From: Branchiostoma floridae
Taxonomy: Eukaryota > Chordata > Leptocardii > Amphioxiformes > Branchiostomatidae
Direction of reading: 5' to 3'
Length of the DNA stretch: 64,000 bases
NCBI RefSeq assembly: GCF_000003815.2
Contig: NC_049981.1
Location: forward strand, 3,896,699-3,960,698
Shown: piece after piece, positions 1-12,300 of the stretch
Layout of the letters: every line of letters begins with the position of its first letter
Position numbering within the stretch: position 1 is the stretch's first letter
Notes under the pieces: model-generated
Seen by the model: the letters and a program-made list of their open reading frames with translations, nothing else
What the model was told of the DNA's origin: nothing
Databases searched by the model: none
Program-made: the position numbers and the translations under genes

Positions 1-2469
1 TAAGGTGCTGTTTGCGAGTTGATTGTGCCTTCAGCTGCAGATCATGACTTTTTTAGTTCTGCGAGCCCGAAGATGTTTTAAAACATCAGTAATCTGATAT
101 TTATACCGTTCTCGGCTTGAAAATAAGATGAGACATTTGGTCGCCATATATATCAACCTCGATGAAAGTAACCAGACATTCGTAACATTTAACATAAATG
201 ACCCCGAGCGACAATAGACCCTTCCAGTGGTACTCACACGTAAAATGAGCAATTCCAAAAACGTGTTTCCTAAAATAAACGGAGAGTTTGTTATATCTTG
301 AAATCACCTGTCTGTTATGACCTGTTCACTAACCCTATTCAGACGGGGGGCGCAAGTTTCATGTCGCATAACCCCCGAACAGTTTGCACTAGAGGCACCA
401 AATCAATTTAGAGAATTAAAATTAATAAATTTAGTTCGTGACAATTTTACAAATATTGAAAACTTTTCAATTTTTTCGTGTTGCCATGGCAACCAGTTGT
501 TGACAGGCATCTTTGACGAAAATCGATAATTCGGTTCCAACAGTGTATTTTTTCAGGTTTCCTTGTTACATTACTGCTATTTTATTACATCAAAAAAATA
601 TTATGTAATCTAGTTTATTTTCTAAATAAAAAGAGTCAGGATTTTGTTAAGTAATTTTAAATCCTATTGGTATGAAGTTGAGAAAAGCGGCAAAATTTAA
701 GAAGAGGCTGTGCGCACTCGTGTGTAGTCTAATGGGATGAAGGACATTGTTTTGAGCGTTATTCAAAATTCAAAAAAAGAAAAATTAGAATCAAAATTTA
801 CATATATTAAAATGTCTCCTCAGAGCTTCTAACTGGAGTTCTCGCTACTATATGTAGCCGATGTAGGTGGCACTTTTGTAAAAAAGAAAAACCTATGATC
901 TACCAACCTGGTGAAACTTCTTTTGGAACATTTCGGACTTTTTAGATACGTTAAAATGAGATGCATTGTATCAAAACAATGCCTTTAACGGGAGGTGCCC
1001 CAACACGGTACGCTTTTTCTTGCGCTCAAACTCATAGCACTCCATTGCTAGTTGCCTGAGAGTGGTCAAATTTTGATGACTGAATTTTTTACAAATAGAT
1101 TTGAACAACATACTTGAATAATAAATGCATTCATGTGGTTCATGAACCTTTCGCGCTGCATGTTACAAGCGGCAAACACTGTGAGACAATTTCGTGTATG
1201 TAACTTTCCAATTTTGTGCTACGCTGGACAGTGTGCCTAACTTGGTACGCTTTTTTACATTTTGCTCTCTTCAGAAGTAAGTGGTAAATTTAAGTACACA
1301 GAAAAAAATTAACAGTATGATATTTTAGCTTTCTTTTGATAGTAAAATCGTGACTGTATGTACTTCTTGGCTCACACGAGGAAGGCTGTACCTAGAACAA
1401 TCCAGCTGATGTTTTTACGGGCAACGGGCTGAATGCACTAATTGTGAATGCCCGACTAAAAACACCATTACGAAAAAACGACACCGCCAACATCAACAAA
1501 ACTCTGCCTGATTATATGAAAATATCATCTACATCTCTCTATCAAGTCTTACTTTCATAGACAGCACGAATCATTTGTTACAGTCGAATAAATCTTTGGA
1601 GCGTTCTCTAGTCTGCCACCTTCACGGCCACACTCCCTTGGAAGTACAATGGTGGCAATGTTTATGTCGCTTCCTTTTGGTTGCTTTTCTACTCAACAAA
1701 CATTTGAAGACCCATATTCATAGTGTTTTATGGAGCCTTATTTATGTGTATCATGGCAGTTGTGTGACTGCTTGGATGAGTTCGTATAGTTAGCGACACG
1801 AGCCGCCAATACGCAGAGGCCGGTGACCGCAGTGATTCAGCACTGTCAGCATTACTGTTAGAATTCTGTTAAAAAAAAAAAAAACATGAAGTAAATATGT
1901 TAAAGCACACTTGGAATGCAAATTAAAGCTGTGTGCATGGACCTGGTTTATTTACCTTTGTAATCAGCATAGTCAGTGACAACAGACACGGTGTACTTAT
2001 GGATAATAAGATCAGCAAAAAATCCGTACCGTCTTACGACGGGTACCATCTTAGGGCGGCCCCCGTTACTTACGTAACAGTACATTTGACATAGAATGTA
2101 ACTTTTATTCATTTCCCCAAGAATTAGCTCGTGACTTTTCATGCGCATCGAAAATGACTTAAACATAAATCTCTTTGTCCTTTCAGCTTGTAGTGATCCT
2201 CTTTAAAAGGTGAAAGAAAAGTCTTTCCACAAAAATCGGCCATATCATTGACCCCACACTACCCAAAATGCCCTTCTTGTTTTCTTGTTTTTTCTTGTAC
2301 ACAGGCATTTTTCTGTCTATTCAAAAACAGACTTGTCCAAAAATTAAGCAATTTTTCTTTTATTGCTTTTTTAAGACTAGCTTTCTTATGGGTATCTGGT
2401 CAAGTACAGTAAGACGTTTTGATAAAAATTCTTATGCCGATAATTGGTTCTTCTACAAAGAATAGTTTG
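1..2469. other. No gene recognised; AT-rich non-coding sequence
   Basis: No ORF here has coding character or paired splice sites. A copy of a dispersed repeat (AACCCTATTCAGACGGGG) begins near 330, and 815-885 is an inverted partial match to the retroelement relic at 25195-25290. It may be intron or 5' flank of the polycystin-like gene. Confidence 0.6.
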
Positions 2470-3128
2470 TAACTCGAAGTCTGGTGTTCTTCTACCAACA
2501 ATCCTATTCTCACATCAAGGCCAGAGTTGTTTTCCCAGAAATGCATCATTACACATAAGTTAAATGTTCTTACACCACGAATTTTCCTTACATCAAGAAG
2601 ACAAAATGATTATGCCTAGAAACGTGTTCTTATTTCAATGATTTATGTTCTTATGACAAGAGCGAAATTTTTTGCTACCTGAAAATATTTCCTTAATTTC
2701 ATGATTGTTGTTCTTACACTAAAACTACCTTTCTTACTTCTTGTTGTTGCCTAGAGATATTTTCTTAATTTCTTTCAAGATTAGTGGTCTTTCACCAAGA
2801 CAACCTTTTTCACATCAAGGGCACAATTCTTATTGACAAGAAATATTTTCTCACATCCAAGATTGATTTTAGGACATTAATGGCAAAGATGAATTTCTAA
2901 TATCAATAGCAACATCCTTTATTGTCTAGAAATATTTTCTCACTTCCAAGATTGGTATTCTTACATCGAAAATACCTTTCTTACATCAAGAACACAATTC
3001 TAATGCCTTAGAAATATTTCCTTAATTTCAGAATTGGTGCTCTTACACCAAGACACCTTTCTTACATCAAGAACACAATTCTAATTGCCTTGAAATACAG
3101 TATTCTCTTACATTCGCGATTGGTGCTA
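2470..3128. repeat. Degenerate tandem repeat of about 90 bp
   Basis: About seven diverged copies share the pieces TTCTTACATCAAGAACACAA, GCCTAGAAATATTTTCTTA and AAGATTGGTGTTCTTACACC. The array stops at a hairpin with 12-bp stems and a 7-base loop (3130-3160), shortly before the first Sushi exon. Confidence 0.7.
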
Positions 3129-3129
3129 T

Positions 3130-3160
3130 CAGACGTATGACTGGGAAAGTCATACGTCTG
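3130..3160. repeat. Hairpin with perfect 12-bp stems
   Basis: CAGACGTATGAC and GTCATACGTCTG flank a 7-base loop. It marks the end of the 90-bp tandem repeat. Confidence 0.8.
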
Positions 3161-3195
3161 CAAGTGCTTAATTTTCCCTTCTGCTGGAGCTACAG

Positions 3196-3378
3196 CCGGT
3201 TGTACTGACCCACCGACCCAAGCCAACACCACCGGACCCGTGTGCGACTCTCCTCATCTGCCGAGCGAGAATTGTACCTACCCGTGTTCCCCAGGATATT
3301 ACGTCATTTCCGGCGACGTCATAAGAAGAACATGCGAGTCAAATGGGTCCTGGACAGAACCCGATCTTTTCTGCCAAG
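3196..3378 (+). CDS. Sushi/CCP domain exon 1
   Basis: A 183-nt exon, phase 1 to phase 1, with AG at 3194-3195 and donor GT at 3379. It encodes a CCP-like module of about 61 residues, GCTDPPTQANTTGPVC at the start, then CSPGYYVISGDV and SNGSWTEPDLFCQ at the end. The spaced Cys, the PGY and the GSWTxxxxxC signature are typical of Sushi domains, which mediate protein or glycan contacts outside the cell. There are more Cys than the usual four. It is nearly identical in length and sequence to the exon at 11095-11277, so the two are duplicates. It is the first exon of the polycystin gene seen in this window. Confidence 0.85.
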
Positions 3379-6300
3379 GTACGAAATTAAACAACATAAG
3401 CGAGTAGCTTATTACAAAAAAATTACTACAGTCAAACCTGCCTATAGTGGCCACTCAAGGGAATGGACAAATGTGGACACTATAGACAGGTGGCCGCTAT
3501 AGAGAAAATGCTAATGACTTGATCACGAACAATAAGCTACACATGTTTTCAGCAAGCACAATTTCTGTGACGAATAACTACACATTTTATACGGTTTAAA
3601 GACTTGCACTCTAACGCTCAAAGCACGCCGCTAGCGCCTAAATGACCCGGTCGGGAACTCGAAATCCTCGCAAACTACGATTTTAAACCCGGCGCACGGC
3701 GACATACGGCTGCTGTATGGTCGCAATAGGTAGTGTTTCTGTATCTGCGGGACCGAAAATCGCGTGTCCGTGGCCGCGATGGCGAGGTGGCCGCTATAGA
3801 CTATTTCTTAATGCTTAGGTCAATGGGAAAAATCCAAGGGACCGACAAAAAGTTGCCACAATGTCCAGGTGGCTGCTATGCAGAAGTAGCCGCCAATACA
3901 GATTTGACTGTAGTATCATCCTATCCATAACTTGTACCTCATAGAGTTTGTATACTTACACGAAATCCTAGAAGAATAGCACTATTTACTTGTTATTCTG
4001 TACGGAACGCTTGCTCGCACATGAACTTGAATTTGCACTTCCTGACTAAACTGAATAGATGAAAGATTAGAACCCTATATATACGAGAACAAGTTGAACC
4101 TGACACAGAACCTTAAGCTAAAAAAATTGACAAGACACTTTAAAACTAAATTGAACTGGTAACATTTCTAGGGCCTGAAAATTAACTTAAACCAGTTTTT
4201 GTCATCCTAGCCTGTAGTGATCCCCTTGGAATGGGATCTGGTGCCATTCCTGATGACAGCATCACTGCATCGTCCATCCTTAGAGCTGGTTACGAGCCTT
4301 ACATCGGGCGCTTAAACGAAGTAGCTGCTGGAGGATGCTGGACACCCGTATCTAACGACATCGGACAATGGTTGCAGGTAGACATCTTGATTTGAATTAA
4401 CAGTCGTATTCTCTCCCTCTCTCTCTAAACACCCTCTCACACACCCCAACCAAACACACACACACACCCATGTGTGTGTGTGTGAGTGTGTGTGTGTGTG
4501 TGTGTACCCATGTGTGTGTGTGTGAGTGTGTGTGTGTGTGTGTGTGTGCGTGTTTTTTTTTCATCAGGGTAGCCTGCTGTGACCGTACTCCTTGCTGCAA
4601 CATCACCCTAAAGTCTTCAATGCACATGGAAATGACCATATCTTTACACCCCTGAGAATCAATGTTGTCTTATTTCAAAAATAAAGTGTATGTCTCTGAG
4701 AAAAAGTTACACCTCCTCTTATTGCTCTCATTTTTATTCCAGGTGGATTTAGGAGAAGTGAAGCGCGTCTCGGGCACCATCGTTCAAAGTCGGCATAATG
4801 TGGACCAGTGGGTGGGGTCGTACAAACTCCAGTACAGTCAAGATAGGGTTAGCTGGACGACCTATGGTGACAGCGATGGCTCCGACAAGGTATCTTACAA
4901 ACCAAGATATCCGGTGTTTTTTTACGTAAAATAGTAAAACTTAAGCATCCCCTTTGCTCCGAGCAGTTTGTCTAACAGATCTAGAGCAGATTGAATGGTT
5001 TTCATATTAGCTTCGTACGTAATGCACAAAGACCACTGTTTTATTGATAGTTATGAAGAATAAACTATAACTCACAAAAAAATAGATAGTCCCTCATCTG
5101 TTTATCTTCCAGGTCTTTCCGGGCAACATCGACAGATTCTACCCTGTCACGAACCTACTGAACGGCTCAGTTGATGCCCGTTATGTACGTTTTGTGGTTC
5201 TGTCCTGGAATCATTACATCGCCATGAGGGCGGAGGTTTTGGGCTGTAACACAAGTAAGTTTTACCCAGATGAGGTGTGCGCAAATATCTCAACACATTA
5301 AAGAGTATTTCCGATTTATTTAGTGTATTTATTGATTACATGCATCAATTCAATCGCTTAAACAAACCCCAGATTTATATGCACAGCTATAGAAAGGAAA
5401 ATTCCATTCGCATGATATAACTATTTCATTAACTAGCTGTGCTAAACTGATTTGGTGGCGCTTGAATAATGCAGAAATTGATAAGAGAACAATACATGGG
5501 TGTTTGAAAACAGCTGTGGTGTCGTGTATTGTAGATGGGTAAACCACTACCCTCGGATAGGACGTTAAATGGAGGTCCCGTGTCTGGGTAGAGCCATACC
5601 CCAGGCACGTCAAAGAACCCGCCACACGTGCGTTGGTGCGGTGTGAGTGGTTCAAAACCTACAGTTCCTTGGCCGCACCTGGGGCAATTGCTGTCGTATT
5701 GAGGTCACCTGAGTGGCGCCGAGTAGCAGCTCGCTCCAGACACTTGCGACAGTCGTATTCAGGCCACCTGAGTGGCGCCGAGTGGCAGCTCTCTCTAGAC
5801 CCTTCAATTTAGCCCCGCCTGTTGTAAGCTCCTCGCAATTCAGCCCCTGGTTGCAAAGAGTGAGTAGTCGGCCCGCCCAATAACAAAAAAAATGATAACT
5901 TTGACAATGGTTGACTTAACTTGATCCATCATCTACAGTCGTTCCTTCCTGTCTACTTGGGATGGGGTCTTTGATGGATTCCTTTTGCATAATCAATGCA
6001 AAATAGGAACATTTCAGGTTAACATTTCATTACGTAAGGATGAGAAAATAACAGCAGTATCATCACGCACTTGCATTTCTTTCCCCCGATAATCGTCGTT
6101 TGTGAGAACTCGGTTATTCAAACAACACAAGGGTAAGATGCACAGCTACAAAATATGAAGAGCCTTTTCGTGCATTATAACCAGTTGTGTGACTTGAAAA
6201 CTGGTGTCTGACGGTGGTTATGCTGCTCGATTAATATAGAACGTAGATTAAGAGCTATAAACAATTGTTTTGTAAACTAGAAACGGGTCTGTCTTTGACA

Positions 6301-9300
6301 ATTGTTTCATCTGCTTAATTCCTCAGCTGCAGCCCCCCTTCCAGTCTGTAGACGTCTACTTGGGATGGAATCTGGTGCCATACCTGATGACAGCATCTCT
6401 GCATCCTCGTTCCAAACTGCTGGTGTAGAGCCCTACCGCGCGCGGTTAAACGGAGATGCTGGGGGTGTTGGTGCCTGGATGGCCAAGTACCGCATCATTG
6501 GAGAGTGGTTGCAGGTAGGAATACGTCCTCATAACGTAACCTGTTCTGTATATTGTCTCCCGTTTTGAAAATGGGCTATTTTCTGTGAATACGTTCATCA
6601 GATTGGAGAAGTGGATCACAGGGAATTAGTGATTTCCGACATTGATTGCTTTCCAGACGTTTATGTAATTTGAAAGATTCCTTGATCAGAGAAGCCCGCA
6701 AGTCCTTGCCGAAACACTTCACTGTTGACTTGAAATGTTGGCCAGGAAAAAGAAACTTGTCAATGTAGCGTAACATACGTTTTCGTAGCATGTCTTCAAC
6801 GATACTTAGATCTTCTCTTACTTATACTTATTTTACATTCTATAGCGGAAACATTGAATGCCTTTCAGGTGGATTTAGGGGAAATGAAACGCATTACGGG
6901 CACCATCGTTCAGGGCCGCCAAACTGCCCACCAGTTCGTGACGTCATACAAACTCCGGTACAGTGCAGATGGGATGATTTGGACGACATACGCTGGCTTT
7001 GATGGCTTGGAAACGGTACCTTAAGCATTTGTTTTTCGCGTATACGTATCGCAGAGGTATTGTTTTTAGCCCTGATTCCCCCCTCTCGTGTTTGAATATT
7101 AGCGTTTCTGGGGGATTGTGATGTGATGATATTTCGTACATGGGTAGGTGCATGTTGCAAATAAAATGACTGATGTTGAATTTGGGCCTCCCAGTGTATC
7201 TGTATCTGTATAGCCGGTATAACCGCCTTCGGCGTAACACACCAGTGAGTACACATGGTGCTGTAGCAGTAAGGTAGAAGGTATGTAGGTTGCATATTGC
7301 TTTGGGTTTGCGTGGATGTTCCATGGTAATGCAGCATTACAGGTAACTTCTCCTTTCATAGAGTTGTACAGTATTAGCTGGATTTTTTCAACATCTGCAA
7401 CGTTTCTGATTTAAACTCCTGGAGGTTAATGAACTCATGACTGTTGTGAGATTTTGTAATACGTTAGTTGTGGAGCTGAATAGTGATTCGGGGCTCTCTG
7501 CCGGCTTTCTATGTTACTAGAGCAGTCTTTGTGGATTTTTGTGTCTATTGTGTTGAACTTGGGACGATTTCATGTTTGGCAGCATATGGTTTCTTTTCTA
7601 TGAAAAATTTGTTTTTATGTGTCCGTTGCGTTATATCGAGAACCTCTGGATGTATAATAACGATATTTGGTATGTTCGCCGTCGTTGTATACTAGATTCG
7701 GTCAGGGTATATTTCTGGCCTACTTATGGCAGATCCTTTAATTTCTAGATTACCAGTTACCAATACCAATATACCATCTACAGATACAAATACAGCATGA
7801 ATCGATGGTTAGTTTTGATCCTTTCGTTTCATCTACGATATTGATACTGTCTTGGTTTCAAACGGAATGCAAGAGGACCTTTTGATAATTAATGGCGATG
7901 AAGATATAGGGCTTAATTGGTAAGCTATATTAGGCAAAATGGTAGAAAATACCCTCATCTAAACTATCCGTATATGTTTCAGGTCTTTTCAGGGAACGTA
8001 GACAGGAACCTTCCTGTAACGAACCTACTGGACAACCCAGTTGATGCCCGTTATGTGCGTTTCCTTCCTCAAACCTGGGAACATTACATCGCGATGAGGG
8101 TTGAGATTGTGGGTTGTAACACATCAAGTAGGTGTCACCACAGATGAGATGTGCCTAAACATACTGAATTGTAATTCTTGACCTATCATTTTAGGTGTTA
8201 GATTTAGAATGGAAACGTTCAATTATAGATATCCCATAAGGTATACACAAAAATGGAGAACTGTACGTAGTCTTTTATGAAACATTTTAATGCACTTTTC
8301 CATACCAGGAAGGATTTTTAGTTTCACAGTTGCGATCGTACAAACTTTATGTCTTTTGCGACATGAAATTGCAATGAAAGTTCAATTGAAAGTAGATCAG
8401 TAGTAAAAATAATAGTTACAGCCGAGGTTACCATGAGAATTCAATCCTGTATTATCATATAGCCAGGCGACATGGACCAATCAGACTGCCCCATTTCATA
8501 TTGGTTATGACGCCGTTACACATAGAAATCCGTCTAGCCAGGTGTTAAAAATTTTTAACACCTGGCTAGACGGATTTCTATGTGTAACGGTGTTAAAAAA
8601 TGTTTAACACCTGACCAATCAGAAGGCGTGAGACACAGGAAATTAACCAATCAGAATAGCACAGAGCATGGAGAAAAGATCTTCCTTGGCAGGGAGGAAT
8701 GATCATGAATACAGTACAGTAAAAGTATGAAAAGGCTTGACATGCCAAGACTGCAATTTTTGGAAAATTTTTTATGGAAATTTTGGTTTCAAAATGTAAT
8801 CTGTAATCTCCTTATAAATGTGTGTACCAAAGAACAAATGTGATTTTTTTAGAAATTCGACAAAGGAATTCCCACGTATAGTCCCAAGGGATATATGCGT
8901 CATGCAGGGGTTTGCAAGTATGTGTAGGCTATATGATGATAACGTTAATGACCCGCCTGTTCCTCGGTGTATATGGCTTCGCTCACATCTGTGGTTATAA
9001 CAAAGGACTAGGCGTTATAACCATTTACCCCGCATCAACCATTAATTGTATGATACATATATTTATCATGAATTTTTTTACATTATAACCTGCTATGTGA
9101 CTTGGAAGTGGTGTTTGACCGTGGTTCTGCAGCTCGATGTAAGAGCTACAAACAATTGTTTTAAGTATTGTAAATTTTTGCATATACCTTATTCCTCAGC
9201 TGTAGCCCCCGCCCCAGCCTGTCCACATGTACTTGGAATGGAATCTGGTGCCATACCTGATGGCAGCATCACTGCATCCTCGTTCCACAGTGCTGGTAAT

Positions 9301-12300
9301 GAGCCCTACCGCGCTCGGCTAAACGCAGTTGCTGGCGGTACAGGTGGCTGGATGGCCTTGCACCGCACCGTCGGAGAGTGGTTGCAGGTAGAAATGCGTA
9401 CTTATAAAGTAATCCACCGTGTACAATGTCTCTCGGTTTGAAAATGGGCTATCTCTGTTCATACGTAAGAAGTAAGTCGTAGGGAATTTCCAGCATGAAA
9501 AGATTGTCTGACGTTTGTGTAACGTCACAGTTTCCTCGATCAAAGACGCCTGTAAGTCCTTGCGAACCACTTCACTGTGGGTCTAGATATTCACCAGGAA
9601 AATCTTTCCGAGGCTGTGATGTCAACATCAATATCAGTCAACGTTGCGTCACTTCAGTATTCTTTGCATGTCTTCAATGATAGATAGAGCTACTCTTCTT
9701 CCTTCTTATTTTGCATTCCATAAGGAAAGCATTGGATGTCTTTCAGGTGGATTTAGGGGAAATCATGCGCATAACGGGTACCATCATTCAGGGTCGCCCA
9801 TCTGCCGACCAGTGGGTGACGTCATACAAACTCCAATACCGTGCAGATGGGGTTAATTGGACAACATACGCCGGCTGCGATGGCTCGGAAATGGTATCAA
9901 GATACCTTTCTGGAACGAGTGTAACTATAATTCCCAGCAACACAAAAAATTGGACTTACCCAAATATTCGACTGGTCAGCTCGGAGTCCAGTCTTAGTCA
10001 AGGAGCTGGTAAGTCGAAAATTGGAGTTACCCAAATTTTCGACTGACCAGCTCGGAGTCCAGTCTTTGTCAAGGAGCTGGTCAGTCGAAAATTGGAGTTA
10101 CCCAAATTTTCGACTGACCAGCTCGGAGTCCAGTCTTTGTCAAGGAGCTGGTCAGTCGAAAATTTGGGTAAGTCCAATTTTTTGTGTTGCTGGTAATTAC
10201 ACAAGTTACACTCGTTCCAGAAAGACTTCTACCAACACAGATGGACTTTCAAATCAAGATATCTGTTCGTCACCCCCGTGTTTGTAGATTTTGCGTTTCT
10301 GGGGATAAACCTTTCGTGTTGAACTTGGGATGGTCATTAGTATTTCGTAAGTTGAACGTGGGATGGTTATTAGTATTTTGTCAGTGTTAATTACCTTTAT
10401 AAAAGAAATGTCTGTGTTTGTNNNNNNNNNNNNNNNNNNNNNNNNNNNNNNNNNNNNNNNNNNNNNNNNNNNNNNNNNNNNNNNNNNNNNNNNNNNNNNN
10501 NNNNNNNNNNNNNNNNNNNNNNNNNNNNNNNNNNNNNNNNNNNNNNNNNNNNNNNNNNNNNNNNNNNNNNNNNNNNNNNNNNNNNNNNNNNNNNNNNNNN
10601 NNNNNNNNNNNNNNNNNNNNNNNNNNNNNNNNNNNNNNNNNNNNNNNNNNNNNNNNNNNNNNNNNNNNNNNNNNNNNNNNNNNNNNNNNNNNNNNNNNNN
10701 NNNNNNNNNNNNNNNNNNNNNNNNNNNNNNNNNNNNNACATTGCATGTTAAATGAAAAAGAAAAAAAAGAACGAAAGAGAGGATGGCGATAGAATCGAGC
10801 TCGGTACCATGCCCGTATTTATGAAACATTTTCATTAACATTTTTACACCAAGATGGCAAGATAGATTTTTGTTCTTTTGTACATGTAATTTCGCAGCTC
10901 TGACTGGACAAATTGTGTCTTTTGCGACATGAACTTGCTGTAAAAATTCAATCAATTAATAGATCATCATTGAAAGGCGAGCACTAACTTAGTTATGGCT
11001 AATATAACGTGACTATGAAAAACAAGACAATCCCGTATTGTACGAGTTGCCATGTATTTGTTTCTTGTTCAAGCGTCTATAGTGGGATTTCCAGTCGGGT
11101 GTGTTGACCCACCGACCCAAGCCAACACTACCGGACCCGTGTGCGACTGTCCTTATCTGCTAGGGAAGAACTGCACCTACCCATGTTCCCCGGGATATCA
11201 CATCACTTCCGGTGACGTCATAAGTAGAGCATGCATGTCAGATGGGTCATGGACAGAGACGAATCTATCATGCCAAGGTAGGAAATAAAACAAGAAAGAA
11301 CATCTAAAACGTGCATTTCGAAATAGATATTTCTCTGAGCAACATTTGTACTTCATAATGTTTACCTTGTCATCCCAGATCCGACAGTAAAAGTAGTGTG
11401 TTCTTGAAAAGAGTCAAACCAAGTGATTTCTAATCCGGGTGGAATGTTCCTAAACATTTGAACATCATTTATAAACATTTCTGCAAACATATCATTTCGT
11501 TTTTGTGCATTTTTCTGAAAAAAAAATATGTAAAATGTAAATCTTAAAGGACAACTTGACCGACATTCTAAAGTACAGAAACACAGACAATTTTCTGTAT
11601 TAGTAGTGACATCACCTTCACCTTCAGATTATGTCACTGCTGTCCCTTTTCCTGATTGGCTGAAGAAGGTAGAATCCAGGTAGCCAGGCCTGGTACACAG
11701 TCCAGCTTTTTCCGTAAACCTTTCTGTCGGGAGGAGTAACGCACCAGCGAAAACTATATATTTTATGATTTAATGTCCATCATTTTCACAGAGCTTTCAA
11801 TATCTACATCAGTAACAACAGTGGAAACGTTACCAGCTACTACAATACGTTTATAGCAAGAACACAACTACAATAACCTCAATAGCGATACTCGGCGGTC
11901 GGTTGCTAGGGTATTCTTTCCCGTTTCCATGCGCGTTCGACGGAGTATCGGGTTACATAAGGTCTACTATTGGCTAACCGTAAAATATTTGAAGATAAAT
12001 AAAGTGTTATGACAGTGAAAATGACTTTTGAAAAAGATCAAATTGTCATTTGAATTTAAATCTCTATTTTGTGTAGATTTTGCTTCCAAAGACGATTATT
12101 TCCTGTTTTCAGGAAGGCCTTTAATTTGACCAACTCTTGATAAGATGGGCCGCATGTGTCATCGAAAGTTCTCAATTTTTATATTTTTCGTCATCTATAT
12201 GTAAAATAGAACTTTCTGTTTTTGGGATTTTTTATTTTTAATTTTAAGCAAAGTTACAGTCGAAAATATGCCAAAAAATTGCATTATTCGCACTTAATTA

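Noticed and set aside
10254-10955. ORFs running through N bases at 10422-10737 (and likewise 24709-24808, 41088-41472)
   Set aside because: The open frame is an artefact of N; only the flanking exon at 24809-24907 has independent support.
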